DNA of 5,399 nt from an uncultured Methylococcaceae bacterium (GTDB lineage Bacteria; Pseudomonadota; Gammaproteobacteria; Methylococcales; Methylomonadaceae), in NCBI GenBank assembly GCA_903903765.1, contig CAIVAH010000029.1, positions 1 to 5,399 of the forward strand, read 5' to 3'. Numbering within the stretch: the first letter of the stretch is position 1; each line of letters starts with the position of its first letter. This document shows positions 1-5,356 of this stretch, one piece after another. Made by a program: the position numbers and the translations under genes. Under the pieces are notes generated by a model, which was not told the DNA's origin, ran no database searches, and was given only the letters and a program-made list of their open reading frames with translations.

Positions 1-25
1 ATTAAGGAAGGGGTTTAAATCAAGC
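1..25. other. Left edge, no gene seen
   Basis: This short edge lies beyond the terminator of the minus-strand prolyl isomerase gene. It contains a purine-rich stretch (AAGGAAGGGG at 4-13) that resembles a ribosome binding site on the plus strand, but no start codon follows at a useful distance. I see nothing else here. Confidence 0.5.
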
Positions 26-75
26 AATAAAAAAGGCGTAAGACGCGGTCAATTAGACCTGCATCTTACGCCTTT
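26..75 (-). terminator. Rho-independent terminator of the FKBP gene
   Basis: A perfect 12-bp stem pairs 32-43 (AAAGGCGTAAGA) with 64-75 (TCTTACGCCTTT). The inner bases GCGGTC (45-50) and GACC-T-GC (56-62) extend it after one mismatch, with a single bulged T and an AATTA loop. Read on the minus strand, the stem runs into a T-rich tract (TTTTTTATT, complement of 26-34). It starts 13 nt after the stop codon of the isomerase gene, so it most likely ends that transcript. The plus-strand side has only three Ts, so termination in that direction should be weak. Confidence 0.9.
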
Positions 76-88
76 AGCAAGCAGACGC

Positions 89-571
89 TTATTGAATTTT
101 AATTAATTCAACATCGAATATTAAAGTAGCATTCGGTCCAATCGCTCGACCTGCACCCTGCTCACCATAAGCTAATTGAGAAGGAATATAAAAACGATAA
201 GTTGCACCCACAGTCATTAATTGTACGCCTTCAGTCCAACCGGCAATGACTCGATTCAAAGGGAATGAAGTTGGCGCTCCACGACTATATGAACTATCAA
301 ACTCAGCGCCATCAATTGTTGTACCTTTGTAATGTACTGTTACCGTATCTGTGGCTTTAGGTGTTGCAGTACCGGTACCTGCTTTAATAACTTCATATTG
401 CAAACCACTTGCTGTAGTGACTACATTTGTTTTTTTTGCATTTTCAGCTAAGAAAGCGATACCCGCTGCTTTATTTTCTTCTGGTGAAGTGGCATTTGCC
501 ATTGAAAACATAGTAAATCCTATAAGAATAACGATAATAATTGAAATAAATTGAGTTTTAATTTTTTTCAC
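89..571 (-). CDS. Exported FKBP-type peptidyl-prolyl cis-trans isomerase
   Basis: The enzyme catalyses cis-trans isomerisation of X-Pro bonds during protein folding, here probably in the periplasm. From the GTG start it has 160 residues. A basic start (VKKIK) and a hydrophobic core lead to a signal-peptidase I site after Ala-Asn-Ala at about residue 27. A short helical stretch (29-50, with GIAFLAENAKK) recalls the end of the dimerisation domain of Mip/FkpA proteins. The FKBP domain spans about 55-160. All ten FKBP12 pocket positions can be matched: Tyr81, Phe91, Asp92, Phe103, Val108, Ile109, Trp112, Tyr135, Ile144 and Phe152. The protein is shorter than typical Mip/FkpA (over 200 residues) because most of the N-terminal domain is absent. 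An upstream in-frame ATG at 601 would add MPLVLLLDNI. I prefer GTG at 571 because a GGA lies 7 nt upstream and the signal peptide is then canonical. The gene lies 55 nt after the lipoprotein gene and is probably cotranscribed with it. Confidence 0.93.
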   Translation of the reverse strand: MKKIKTQFISIIIVILIGFTMFSMANATSPEENKAAGIAFLAENAKKTNVVTTASGLQYEVIKAGTGTATPKATDTVTVHYKGTTIDGAEFDSSYSRGAPTSFPLNRVIAGWTEGVQLMTVGATYRFYIPSQLAYGEQGAGRAIGPNATLIFDVELIKIQ

Positions 572-578
572 GATGTTG

Positions 579-581
579 TCC
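579..581 (-). promoter_or_regulatory. Short ribosome binding site favouring the GTG start at 571
   Basis: On the minus strand a GGA core (within TTGGAC) lies 7 nt before GTG 571. The competing ATG at 601 has only AAGG about 15 nt upstream, which is too far for efficient initiation. The choice decides whether the isomerase carries a conventional signal peptide. Confidence 0.5.
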
Positions 582-626
582 AAAAGTAATACAAGTGGCA
601 TAGTTTATCAAAAAAACCTTATAAAT

Positions 627-1211
627 TTAATTCATTTTACAACTCAACAATTGTTGCTTAAAAATTTGTGCACGACGCTCTACTTTATCGGCCAATCTTT
701 TTAAAGGCGAATTCCGCAAATAAGTTTTATTACGGTACCCCCCTATCCCTTCATGATAAGCCAGATATTGATTTTTTGCATCCGCCTTAGATATACCTAG
801 TTTTAAATAACTTCGATTACCGTACCAGCCAATAAAATCAATTGCATCAGAAAAATCATCCCGATCAGACCACCAACTTCCAGCATCATTTAAGTAAGTA
901 TCCCAAGTGCCATCAGTTGCTTGCGCATAGCCATAAGAACTGCTTTCTCTAAACCAAGGAATAAATCCCAAAAGCCAAATTCGCGGCGCCCGCGCATCGG
1001 CTACAAAATGAGATTCTTGATGCATAATCGCCATTTGCACATCAATCGGCACTCCCCATTTATCCGCAGAACCTTTTGCATCATCGTACCAATCATCACT
1101 GTCTTTTTCTTTAAAAACCGCACATAAATCATCAGGATGCCTAGGTGGTGCCACAGCACATCCCACTAATAATAAAATAGATAATATTAAAAAACTAGAT
1201 TGATATTTCAT
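627..1211 (-). CDS. Lipoprotein with lytic-transglycosylase (SLT-like) fold
   Basis: This is probably an outer-membrane-anchored lipoprotein of 194 residues that cleaves or binds peptidoglycan. A hydrophobic leader ends in the lipobox Leu-Val-Gly-Cys, with Cys18 the predicted lipidated residue. The body has three landmarks of the SLT/lysozyme fold in order: HQES with the candidate catalytic Glu66; SSYGYAQATDGTW (about 91-103), in place of the usual G-x-M-Q segment; and YHEGIGGY (152-159), in place of AYNAG. I recognise it as a conserved gammaproteobacterial family usually annotated only as an SLT-domain protein. Two further cysteines, Cys30 and Cys191, lie near the ends of the mature chain and could form a disulfide. 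The start at ATG 1211 has AAGG 11 nt upstream and gives a normal lipoprotein signal. An upstream TTG (1268) would add 19 polar residues before it and is unlikely. The gene is divergent from umuD and upstream of the isomerase gene. Enzymatic activity is inferred. Confidence 0.85.
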   Translation of the reverse strand: MKYQSSFLILSILLLVGCAVAPPRHPDDLCAVFKEKDSDDWYDDAKGSADKWGVPIDVQMAIMHQESHFVADARAPRIWLLGFIPWFRESSSYGYAQATDGTWDTYLNDAGSWWSDRDDFSDAIDFIGWYGNRSYLKLGISKADAKNQYLAYHEGIGGYRNKTYLRNSPLKRLADKVERRAQIFKQQLLSCKMN

Positions 1212-1233
1212 TAATACAAAAGCCTTAAACTTT

Positions 1234-1262
1234 TTGTCATCCCCAGAAAAATACTTTAGAAT
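1234..1262 (+). promoter_or_regulatory. Predicted sigma70 promoter of umuDC
   Basis: A -35 element TTGTCA (1234-1239, five of six matches to TTGACA) is followed after exactly 17 nt by TAGAAT (1257-1262, five of six matches to TATAAT). Transcription would start near 1269, leaving a leader of about 23 nt before umuD. No CTGT-N8-ACAG LexA box is visible in or beside it, although umuDC is normally LexA-controlled. Confidence 0.7.
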
Positions 1263-1291
1263 GCGCAAAAAGAGAACAAAAAGAAAACAAA

Positions 1292-1729
1292 ATGACCGCG
1301 ACTTGTCTTAAAATCTTATTGCCGACAACCTTACTCAAAAAACTGCCACTGCCACTGTTTATCAGTAAAGTAGCGGCAGGGTTTCCTTCGCCTGCCGATG
1401 ATTATATTGAAAAAAACCTAGATTTAAACGAATTATTAATACAAAAACCGGCCGCCACTTTTTTTGTAAGAGCGCAAGGCGAGTCAATGCTAGGCGTGGG
1501 TATTCATCCTAATGATATTTTAATCGTGGATCGTTCTATAGAAGCCAGCAACGGCAAGATTGTTATTTGTGCCTTAAATGGTGAGCTAACCGTAAAACGT
1601 TTAGAACGCCTACACAATCAATGGCACTTAAAAGCTGAAAATCCCTTATATGCCGATATTGTCATCCATGAAGAACTAGATATGATTATTTGGGGGGTCG
1701 TCACTTATGTTATCCATGCTTTATCATGA
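1292..1729 (+). CDS. umuD: UmuD, self-cleaving subunit of DNA polymerase V
   Basis: UmuD is a LexA-like serine peptidase (family S24). After DNA damage, RecA filaments promote its self-cleavage to UmuD', which joins UmuC to form the translesion polymerase Pol V. The 145-residue protein has the cleavage site Ala29-Gly30 in KVAAGFPSP, the nucleophile Ser65 in GESM, and the general base Lys102 in TVKRL. The spacings (36 from cleavage site to Ser, 37 from Ser to Lys) equal those of E. coli UmuD (24, 60, 97). Ala replaces the E. coli Cys before the scissile bond, as in LexA itself. The C-terminus GVVTYVIHALS matches the family. The N-terminal tail is five residues longer than in E. coli. Only a weak AAGA lies 7 nt before the ATG, so the exact start is less certain than the identity. 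The stop overlaps the umuC start. Confidence 0.96.
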   Translation: MTATCLKILLPTTLLKKLPLPLFISKVAAGFPSPADDYIEKNLDLNELLIQKPAATFFVRAQGESMLGVGIHPNDILIVDRSIEASNGKIVICALNGELTVKRLERLHNQWHLKAENPLYADIVIHEELDMIIWGVVTYVIHALS

Positions 1730-3003
1730 GTCAACTGATTGCTTTAGTCGATTGCAATAATTTTTATGTGTCATGTGAACGCTTGTTTCGACCTGATTTA
1801 AGTAATAAACCCGTCATAGTTCTTAGTAATAATGATGGTTGTGTTGTATCACGCAGTAAAGAAGTGAAAGACTTAGGCATTAAGATGGCAGTGCCGGTGT
1901 TTAAAGTTCAAGATCTCGTCAAACAACATAACATTACCCTATTCTCGTCCAACTACTCTTTATATGCAGACATCTCGGCTCGCGTCATGTCTACCCTAGA
2001 AGAGTTCACGCCGCATTTAGAAATATATTCTATTGATGAAGCGTTTTTAGACTTAACGGGCATTTGCGAGAAAGATTCGAACAAATATGGACAGCAAATT
2101 AAGAAAACCGTATTACGTACGACAGGAATCCCTGTCTGTGTCGGCATGGGGCCAAACAAAACTCTCGCCAAATTAGCTAATTTTGCCGCTAAGAAATGGG
2201 CAAAAACAGCTGGCGTATTGGATTTATCTAATACTCAACGCAGAGAAAAACTACTGCGTATCGTTCCGGTAGGTGAAATATGGGGCATAGGTTCACGCAC
2301 TGCCCAAAAACTCAATCAACTTAATATTCACTCCGCTTGGGATTTAGCCAGTCAATCACCGGATAGAATTCAAGGCCTGTTTAATATTGTGGTTGCTCGC
2401 ACCGTATTAGAACTAAATGGCGTTTCTTGTATTGATCTTGACTTGTCACCGGCTAACAAACAACAAATTGTTTGTTCTAGAAGTTTTAGTCGACGCTTAA
2501 CAGATGTCACTACCTTATCTCAAGCCTTAGCTGAATTCTGTAGCCGTGCCGCCGAAAAACTCAGACAGCAGAACTCAGTCACCCAATGCATCAGCATCTT
2601 TATCAGAACCAGTCCTTTTAACCCGCAAGAACCTCAATACCAACGCTCCGCAAGTATACATCTAACTCAAGCGACTCAAGACACCCGCATTATTATTAAT
2701 AAAGCTCAGCAACTCCTTAAAGAAGTTTTTAAAGCCGGCTACAACTACCAAAAATGCGGTGTACAACTCAGCCATATCCAAAGCGCAACAACACATCATC
2801 AAATAGACTTATTTTCCGTTCAAGCTAATGAATTAATAACAGAAAATACAGCGCTGATGGCCGTTATGGACAATATTAATCGACGTTTTCCCAAAAAAAT
2901 GACTATTGCCGCCACTAGTTTTGATAAATCATGGAAACCTAAAGCAGAACTCATCTCACCTAATTACACCACAAATTGGCAAGACTTACTTAAGGTTAAA
3001 TAA
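1726..3003 (+). CDS. umuC: UmuC, catalytic subunit of error-prone DNA polymerase V
   Basis: UmuC is the Y-family polymerase that inserts nucleotides opposite lesions during the SOS response, working with UmuD' and RecA. The protein has 425 residues (E. coli: 422) and aligns along its whole length. The palm carries Asp9 (VDCNNFYVSCE) and the SIDEAF motif with Asp104 and Glu105, the expected metal-binding acidic residues. FSSNYSLYADIS (about 73-84) follows the family pattern, and GPNKTLAKLANFAAKKW (about 142-158) and WGIG (about 186-189) mark the fingers/thumb region. The little-finger domain starts near 247 with IVCSRSF. QIDLF (359-363) matches the beta-clamp-binding motif at the place of QLNLF in E. 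coli. The C-terminus LLKVK resembles E. coli LLRVK. ATG 1726 overlaps the umuD stop (ATGA), so translation is probably coupled. Starting earlier at 1690 would add 12 residues that belong to the umuD reading. No residue needed for catalysis appears lost. Confidence 0.97.
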   Translation: MSQLIALVDCNNFYVSCERLFRPDLSNKPVIVLSNNDGCVVSRSKEVKDLGIKMAVPVFKVQDLVKQHNITLFSSNYSLYADISARVMSTLEEFTPHLEIYSIDEAFLDLTGICEKDSNKYGQQIKKTVLRTTGIPVCVGMGPNKTLAKLANFAAKKWAKTAGVLDLSNTQRREKLLRIVPVGEIWGIGSRTAQKLNQLNIHSAWDLASQSPDRIQGLFNIVVARTVLELNGVSCIDLDLSPANKQQIVCSRSFSRRLTDVTTLSQALAEFCSRAAEKLRQQNSVTQCISIFIRTSPFNPQEPQYQRSASIHLTQATQDTRIIINKAQQLLKEVFKAGYNYQKCGVQLSHIQSATTHHQIDLFSVQANELITENTALMAVMDNINRRFPKKMTIAATSFDKSWKPKAELISPNYTTNWQDLLKVK

Positions 3004-3046
3004 TCTAAAAAATTATAACTAATTTTATTTAAAAAACCATTAATTT

Positions 3047-3099
3047 ATTGTTTAATTTATAGAAACAATGATTCTATAAATTGCACCATTGTAAACAAT
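3047..3099. repeat. ATTGT/ACAAT half-site cluster, operator-like
   Basis: Four half-sites alternate in orientation: ATTGT at 3047-3051, ACAAT at 3065-3069, ATTGT at 3088-3092 and ACAAT at 3095-3099. The first two form a 7-bp inverted repeat (ATTGTTT / AAACAAT, spacer 9). The last two form the compact palindrome ATTGT-AA-ACAAT, which covers the -35 element of the promoter for the downstream small gene. AAACAAT also recurs directly at 3063 and 3093. This arrangement suits a dimeric regulator, but the region is AT-rich and some of these matches could be chance. Confidence 0.45.
3054..3082. repeat. 11-bp perfect inverted repeat downstream of umuC
   Basis: AATTTATAGAA (3054-3064) pairs perfectly with TTCTATAAATT (3072-3082) around a 7-nt loop. 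The stem is almost entirely A/T and no T-tract follows on either strand, so it is not a convincing terminator. It overlaps the ATTGT/ACAAT repeats, and in RNA the two pairings would exclude each other. It may be a protein site or a weak 3' stabilising hairpin for umuDC. Confidence 0.5.
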
Positions 3100-3117
3100 A
3101 AAAGCCCGCGCTATAGT
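3089..3117 (+). promoter_or_regulatory. Predicted sigma70 promoter of the small membrane-protein gene
   Basis: TTGTAA (3089-3094) and TATAGT (3112-3117, five of six matches to TATAAT) are separated by exactly 17 nt. Transcription would start near 3124, leaving a leader of about 40 nt before the start codon. The -35 element lies inside the palindrome ATTGT-AA-ACAAT, so a repressor bound there would block RNA polymerase. Confidence 0.55.
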
Positions 3118-3162
3118 TCAGTCGCAGTATCAAAAAACCCATTAACTTAATAAGGATCTATG

Positions 3163-3330
3163 ATGAACGAATTGACCCGAGATATTTTAATAGGAGTGGT
3201 TTTTGTTGTCGGTTTAATTAGCTTTATTTGTGGCGAATTTATTCTGTCATCCACTTTCTTTGCAGTAACTGCTATCGCCAGTTACATTAAAGTCAACCGT
3301 AAACCCGTTAACACTATGCAAATTTCATGA
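3163..3330 (+). CDS. Small predicted inner-membrane protein, unknown function
   Basis: This 55-residue reading frame begins MNELTRDILIGVVFVV and ends NTMQIS. I do not recognise a family. A hydrophobic stretch from about residue 8 to 28 is followed by Gly-Glu and a second hydrophobic stretch from about 29 to 41, then the basic tail YIKVNRKP. This suggests one long or two short membrane segments with the C-terminus on the cytoplasmic side. Support for translation is good: AAGGA at 3152-3156 lies 6 nt before ATG 3163, and another ATG directly before it (3160) is only 3 nt from that site and less likely. A promoter lies upstream and an intrinsic terminator follows 15 nt after the stop, so it could be its own transcription unit. 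Being between umuC and a convergent gene, its neighbours do not reveal its role. It could also be expressed by read-through from umuDC. Confidence 0.72.
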   Translation: MNELTRDILIGVVFVVGLISFICGEFILSSTFFAVTAIASYIKVNRKPVNTMQIS

Positions 3331-3345
3331 TATTTAACACACAGA

Positions 3346-3371
3346 ACTGTCACGATGCCTATCGTGACAGT
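3346..3371 (+). terminator. Intrinsic terminator between convergent genes
   Basis: ACTGTCACGAT (3346-3356) and ATCGTGACAGT (3361-3371) form a perfect 11-bp stem with a GCCT loop. On the plus strand the stem is followed by CTTTAAGTTTT (3372-3382), a broken T-tract, so it should end the small membrane-protein transcript and any umuDC read-through. On the minus strand the tail is TTCTGTGTG, which is poor, so termination of the convergent VWA gene here is less certain. Confidence 0.8.
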
Positions 3372-3392
3372 CTTTAAGTTTTAAATCCAATC

Positions 3393-5303
3393 CTACTGTT
3401 GTAAAGGCGCTAATGCGGGAGCATTTTTAGCCAACCTCACCAAATTTACAAACTCAGCCCGATAACCAAACTTATCTTCACCTTTAGACTTTTCTGCCAA
3501 ATCAATTACTTTATCGTAATTAAAATCTTTCAAATAACTATCGCCTCGTAACAATTGCCCAAACGCAGCGACTGAACTAACAAAAACAGAGTCTACTGGC
3601 GTTTCACTCAAACTTTTATATTCATTTTCAGGAGTCACTTGCGTCGTCATTAATCGACTATTATCCTCAGTAGGTAATTTATAACGCACTTTAACAAAAC
3701 CATATTCATTACTGGCTTTATCAAGTGCTTTAGGCGCTTTTTCTTTGTAACGCAAATCATCAACCAATTTAGCAGCACTATTGGCAGGGGTTATTTCATA
3801 GACCGCAGTTACACTGTGTCCTGCGCCAATATCACCCGCATCGACTTTATCATTTTTAAAATCTTCGGTATTTAATAACCTAGATTCATAACCCACCAAG
3901 CGATATTCTGCTACTTGAGCTGGATTAAACTCCACCTGAATTTTTACGTCTTTAGCAATAGTAAACAAAGTTCCATTAACTTCTTCTACCAATACTTTAC
4001 GTGCCTCATTAATATTATCGATATAAGCCGCGTTACCATTGCCATGCTGGGCTAAAGTTTGCATCAATTCATCATTGTAATTACCATGCCCAAAGCCTAA
4101 CACCGATAACGTAACGCCACTGGCACGTTTGCGCTCTACAAAATCCTTTAACTCACTGGTATCGGTAATGCCAACATTAAAATCGCCATCGGTGGCTAAA
4201 ATAACCCGATTAATACCGTTTGGATTATAACTTTGTTCAGCCAATTGATAGGCTTGTCTTATACCCTCCGCACCTGCAGTAGAACCCTCGGCACCTAACT
4301 CATCAATCAGGTGCAGCATTTTAACTTTATCTTTTACCTTTGTTGGTGCTAAAGCCACACCGGCACTTCCTGCATACGTCACAATAGCCACCGTATCTTC
4401 AGCAGATAAAATATCAAGCAACATTTTTAAGGCATTTTTAAGTAAGGGTAATTTATTGGCTTGATTCATAGACCCCGAAGTATCAACCAAAAAAACTAAA
4501 TTAGCAGTAGGTTTATGCGTCGTATCTAATTGATAGCCCTTAATACCTATATGCAATAACTTTGTATCTTTATTCCAAGGCGTTGAAAAAACCGCAACCG
4601 ACGTTTTAAAAGGCTCAGATTTATCAGTAGGTGCAGGATAAGAATAAGGAAAATAATTAATCAACTCTTCTACACGTACGGAATCTTTAGCAGGTAATTG
4701 ATTAGCATTTAAAATACTCCGCACATAACTATAAGCCGCGGTATCCACATCAATAGAAAATGTAGACACTGGCTCATTTTTAGTTATTTTTAAAGCATTA
4801 CTGGCAACAGTCTTAAATTTATCCTGACTAGGCAACACATTACTGTACGTAGAGATTGAAGGCGCTGCCTTAAGCATGCTTGTAGGAGATGGATTAAATA
4901 ATCCATCAGTCGATTCTGATTCCATAGCCATTTGTGGACTTGAATCGGGCAATGCCAACTCACTTGAATTCGCCACGATTTCCGTTTGATGCTGTTGAGG
5001 CGCTTTTCGGACAGTCATTGCTTTCATTTGAGAAGCAGGTGTTTGCAATTCGATTTTAGTTTCCTCTTTAGCTATTGCTTGAGCATCTGAAGCCGCTTTT
5101 TCTAATAAAAATTTAGTGTCGGTGACTTGATACTCTTTAAGCACACTGGCGTCATTCTGAGGTGTAGGCTCTGCGACTAATTCCAAATCAGGTGAATCAG
5201 TATCAAACAACGATTGTGTATAAAATGATGGTAACGGCACAACCGCTAAAATAATAAACACCGTACACACTGAGCCAATCAAGGCATATTGATAGTTTTT
5301 CAT
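3393..5303 (-). CDS. Membrane-anchored von Willebrand A domain protein, YfbK type
   Basis: The 636-residue protein is of the YfbK family, whose biochemical role is not established. VWA domains usually bind partner proteins through a divalent metal. A short basic start (MKNYQY) is followed by one hydrophobic segment (about 7-24), which could be an uncleaved anchor or a signal peptide. A low-complexity polar linker rich in Ala, Ser, Gln and Glu runs to about residue 175. Next comes the YfbK-type N-terminal module (about 178-225, with STFSIDVDTAAYSYVR and VRVEELINYFPYSYP). The VWA domain spans about 268-445. Its MIDAS site is intact: Asp274-x-Ser276-x-Ser278 in DTSGS, Thr342 in EGSTAG, and Asp372 in ATDGD. 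The family C-terminal domain (about 450-630) ends FGYRAEFVNLVRLAKNAP. I chose ATG 5303 because GGGAG lies 7 nt upstream and the hydrophobic segment is then N-terminal. ATG 5363, with AAGGA 9 nt upstream, is a real alternative. Most of the protein would face the periplasm. Confidence 0.92.
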   Translation of the reverse strand: MKNYQYALIGSVCTVFIILAVVPLPSFYTQSLFDTDSPDLELVAEPTPQNDASVLKEYQVTDTKFLLEKAASDAQAIAKEETKIELQTPASQMKAMTVRKAPQQHQTEIVANSSELALPDSSPQMAMESESTDGLFNPSPTSMLKAAPSISTYSNVLPSQDKFKTVASNALKITKNEPVSTFSIDVDTAAYSYVRSILNANQLPAKDSVRVEELINYFPYSYPAPTDKSEPFKTSVAVFSTPWNKDTKLLHIGIKGYQLDTTHKPTANLVFLVDTSGSMNQANKLPLLKNALKMLLDILSAEDTVAIVTYAGSAGVALAPTKVKDKVKMLHLIDELGAEGSTAGAEGIRQAYQLAEQSYNPNGINRVILATDGDFNVGITDTSELKDFVERKRASGVTLSVLGFGHGNYNDELMQTLAQHGNGNAAYIDNINEARKVLVEEVNGTLFTIAKDVKIQVEFNPAQVAEYRLVGYESRLLNTEDFKNDKVDAGDIGAGHSVTAVYEITPANSAAKLVDDLRYKEKAPKALDKASNEYGFVKVRYKLPTEDNSRLMTTQVTPENEYKSLSETPVDSVFVSSVAAFGQLLRGDSYLKDFNYDKVIDLAEKSKGEDKFGYRAEFVNLVRLAKNAPALAPLQQ

Positions 5304-5310
5304 AGGCTTA

Positions 5311-5315
5311 CTCCC
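5311..5315 (-). promoter_or_regulatory. Ribosome binding site selecting the start at 5303
   Basis: GGGAG on the minus strand ends 7 nt before ATG 5303, an ideal position. It favours this start over the upstream in-frame ATG codons at 5363 and 5372. Confidence 0.7.
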
Positions 5316-5326
5316 AAAAATAAATT

Positions 5327-5356
5327 GTCTAACAGCACATGCTGTATTATTTAGAC
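5327..5356 (-). promoter_or_regulatory. Hairpin in the leader of the VWA gene
   Basis: An outer pair GTCTAA (5327-5332) / TTAGAC (5351-5356) encloses an inner pair CAGCA (5333-5337) / TGCTG (5340-5344), with a 6-nt bulge (5345-5350) on one side. The inner part belongs to a 14-nt interrupted palindrome, ACAGCA-CA-TGCTGT (5332-5345). If translation starts at 5303, this structure lies 11 nt upstream of GGGAG and could affect initiation or bind a regulator. It has no T-tract, so it is not a terminator. Confidence 0.4.

Noticed and set aside
351..554. Open frame on the plus strand opposite the FKBP gene
   Set aside because: It is antisense to a well-supported gene, has no ribosome binding site of note, and its translation shows no domain.
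921..1127. Open frame on the plus strand opposite the SLT-like lipoprotein gene
   Set aside because: The opposite strand carries lipobox, catalytic and fold motifs in order; this frame is arginine-rich shadow sequence.
1690..1725. Earlier ATG for umuC at 1690
   Set aside because: The added 12 residues come from a frame overlapping umuD, while ATG 1726 gives the family N-terminus and an ATGA overlap with the umuD stop.
1953..2171. Open frame on the minus strand inside umuC
   Set aside because: It lies within the most conserved part of umuC (including SIDEAF) and has no supporting features.
2996..3032. TTAAATAA / TTATTTAA hairpin across the umuC stop as a terminator
   Set aside because: The stem is entirely A/T, the loop is long and no T-tract follows on the plus strand, so it would not terminate efficiently.
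3346..3371. CTGT...ACAG inside this inverted repeat as an SOS box
   Set aside because: The arms are 16 nt apart instead of 8 and the repeat sits between gene ends with a T-rich tail, which fits a terminator.
5332..5345. ACAGCA-CA-TGCTGT as a LexA operator
   Set aside because: The LexA consensus is CTGT-N8-ACAG; here the half-sites are in the opposite order and spacing, so it is better seen as part of a leader hairpin.
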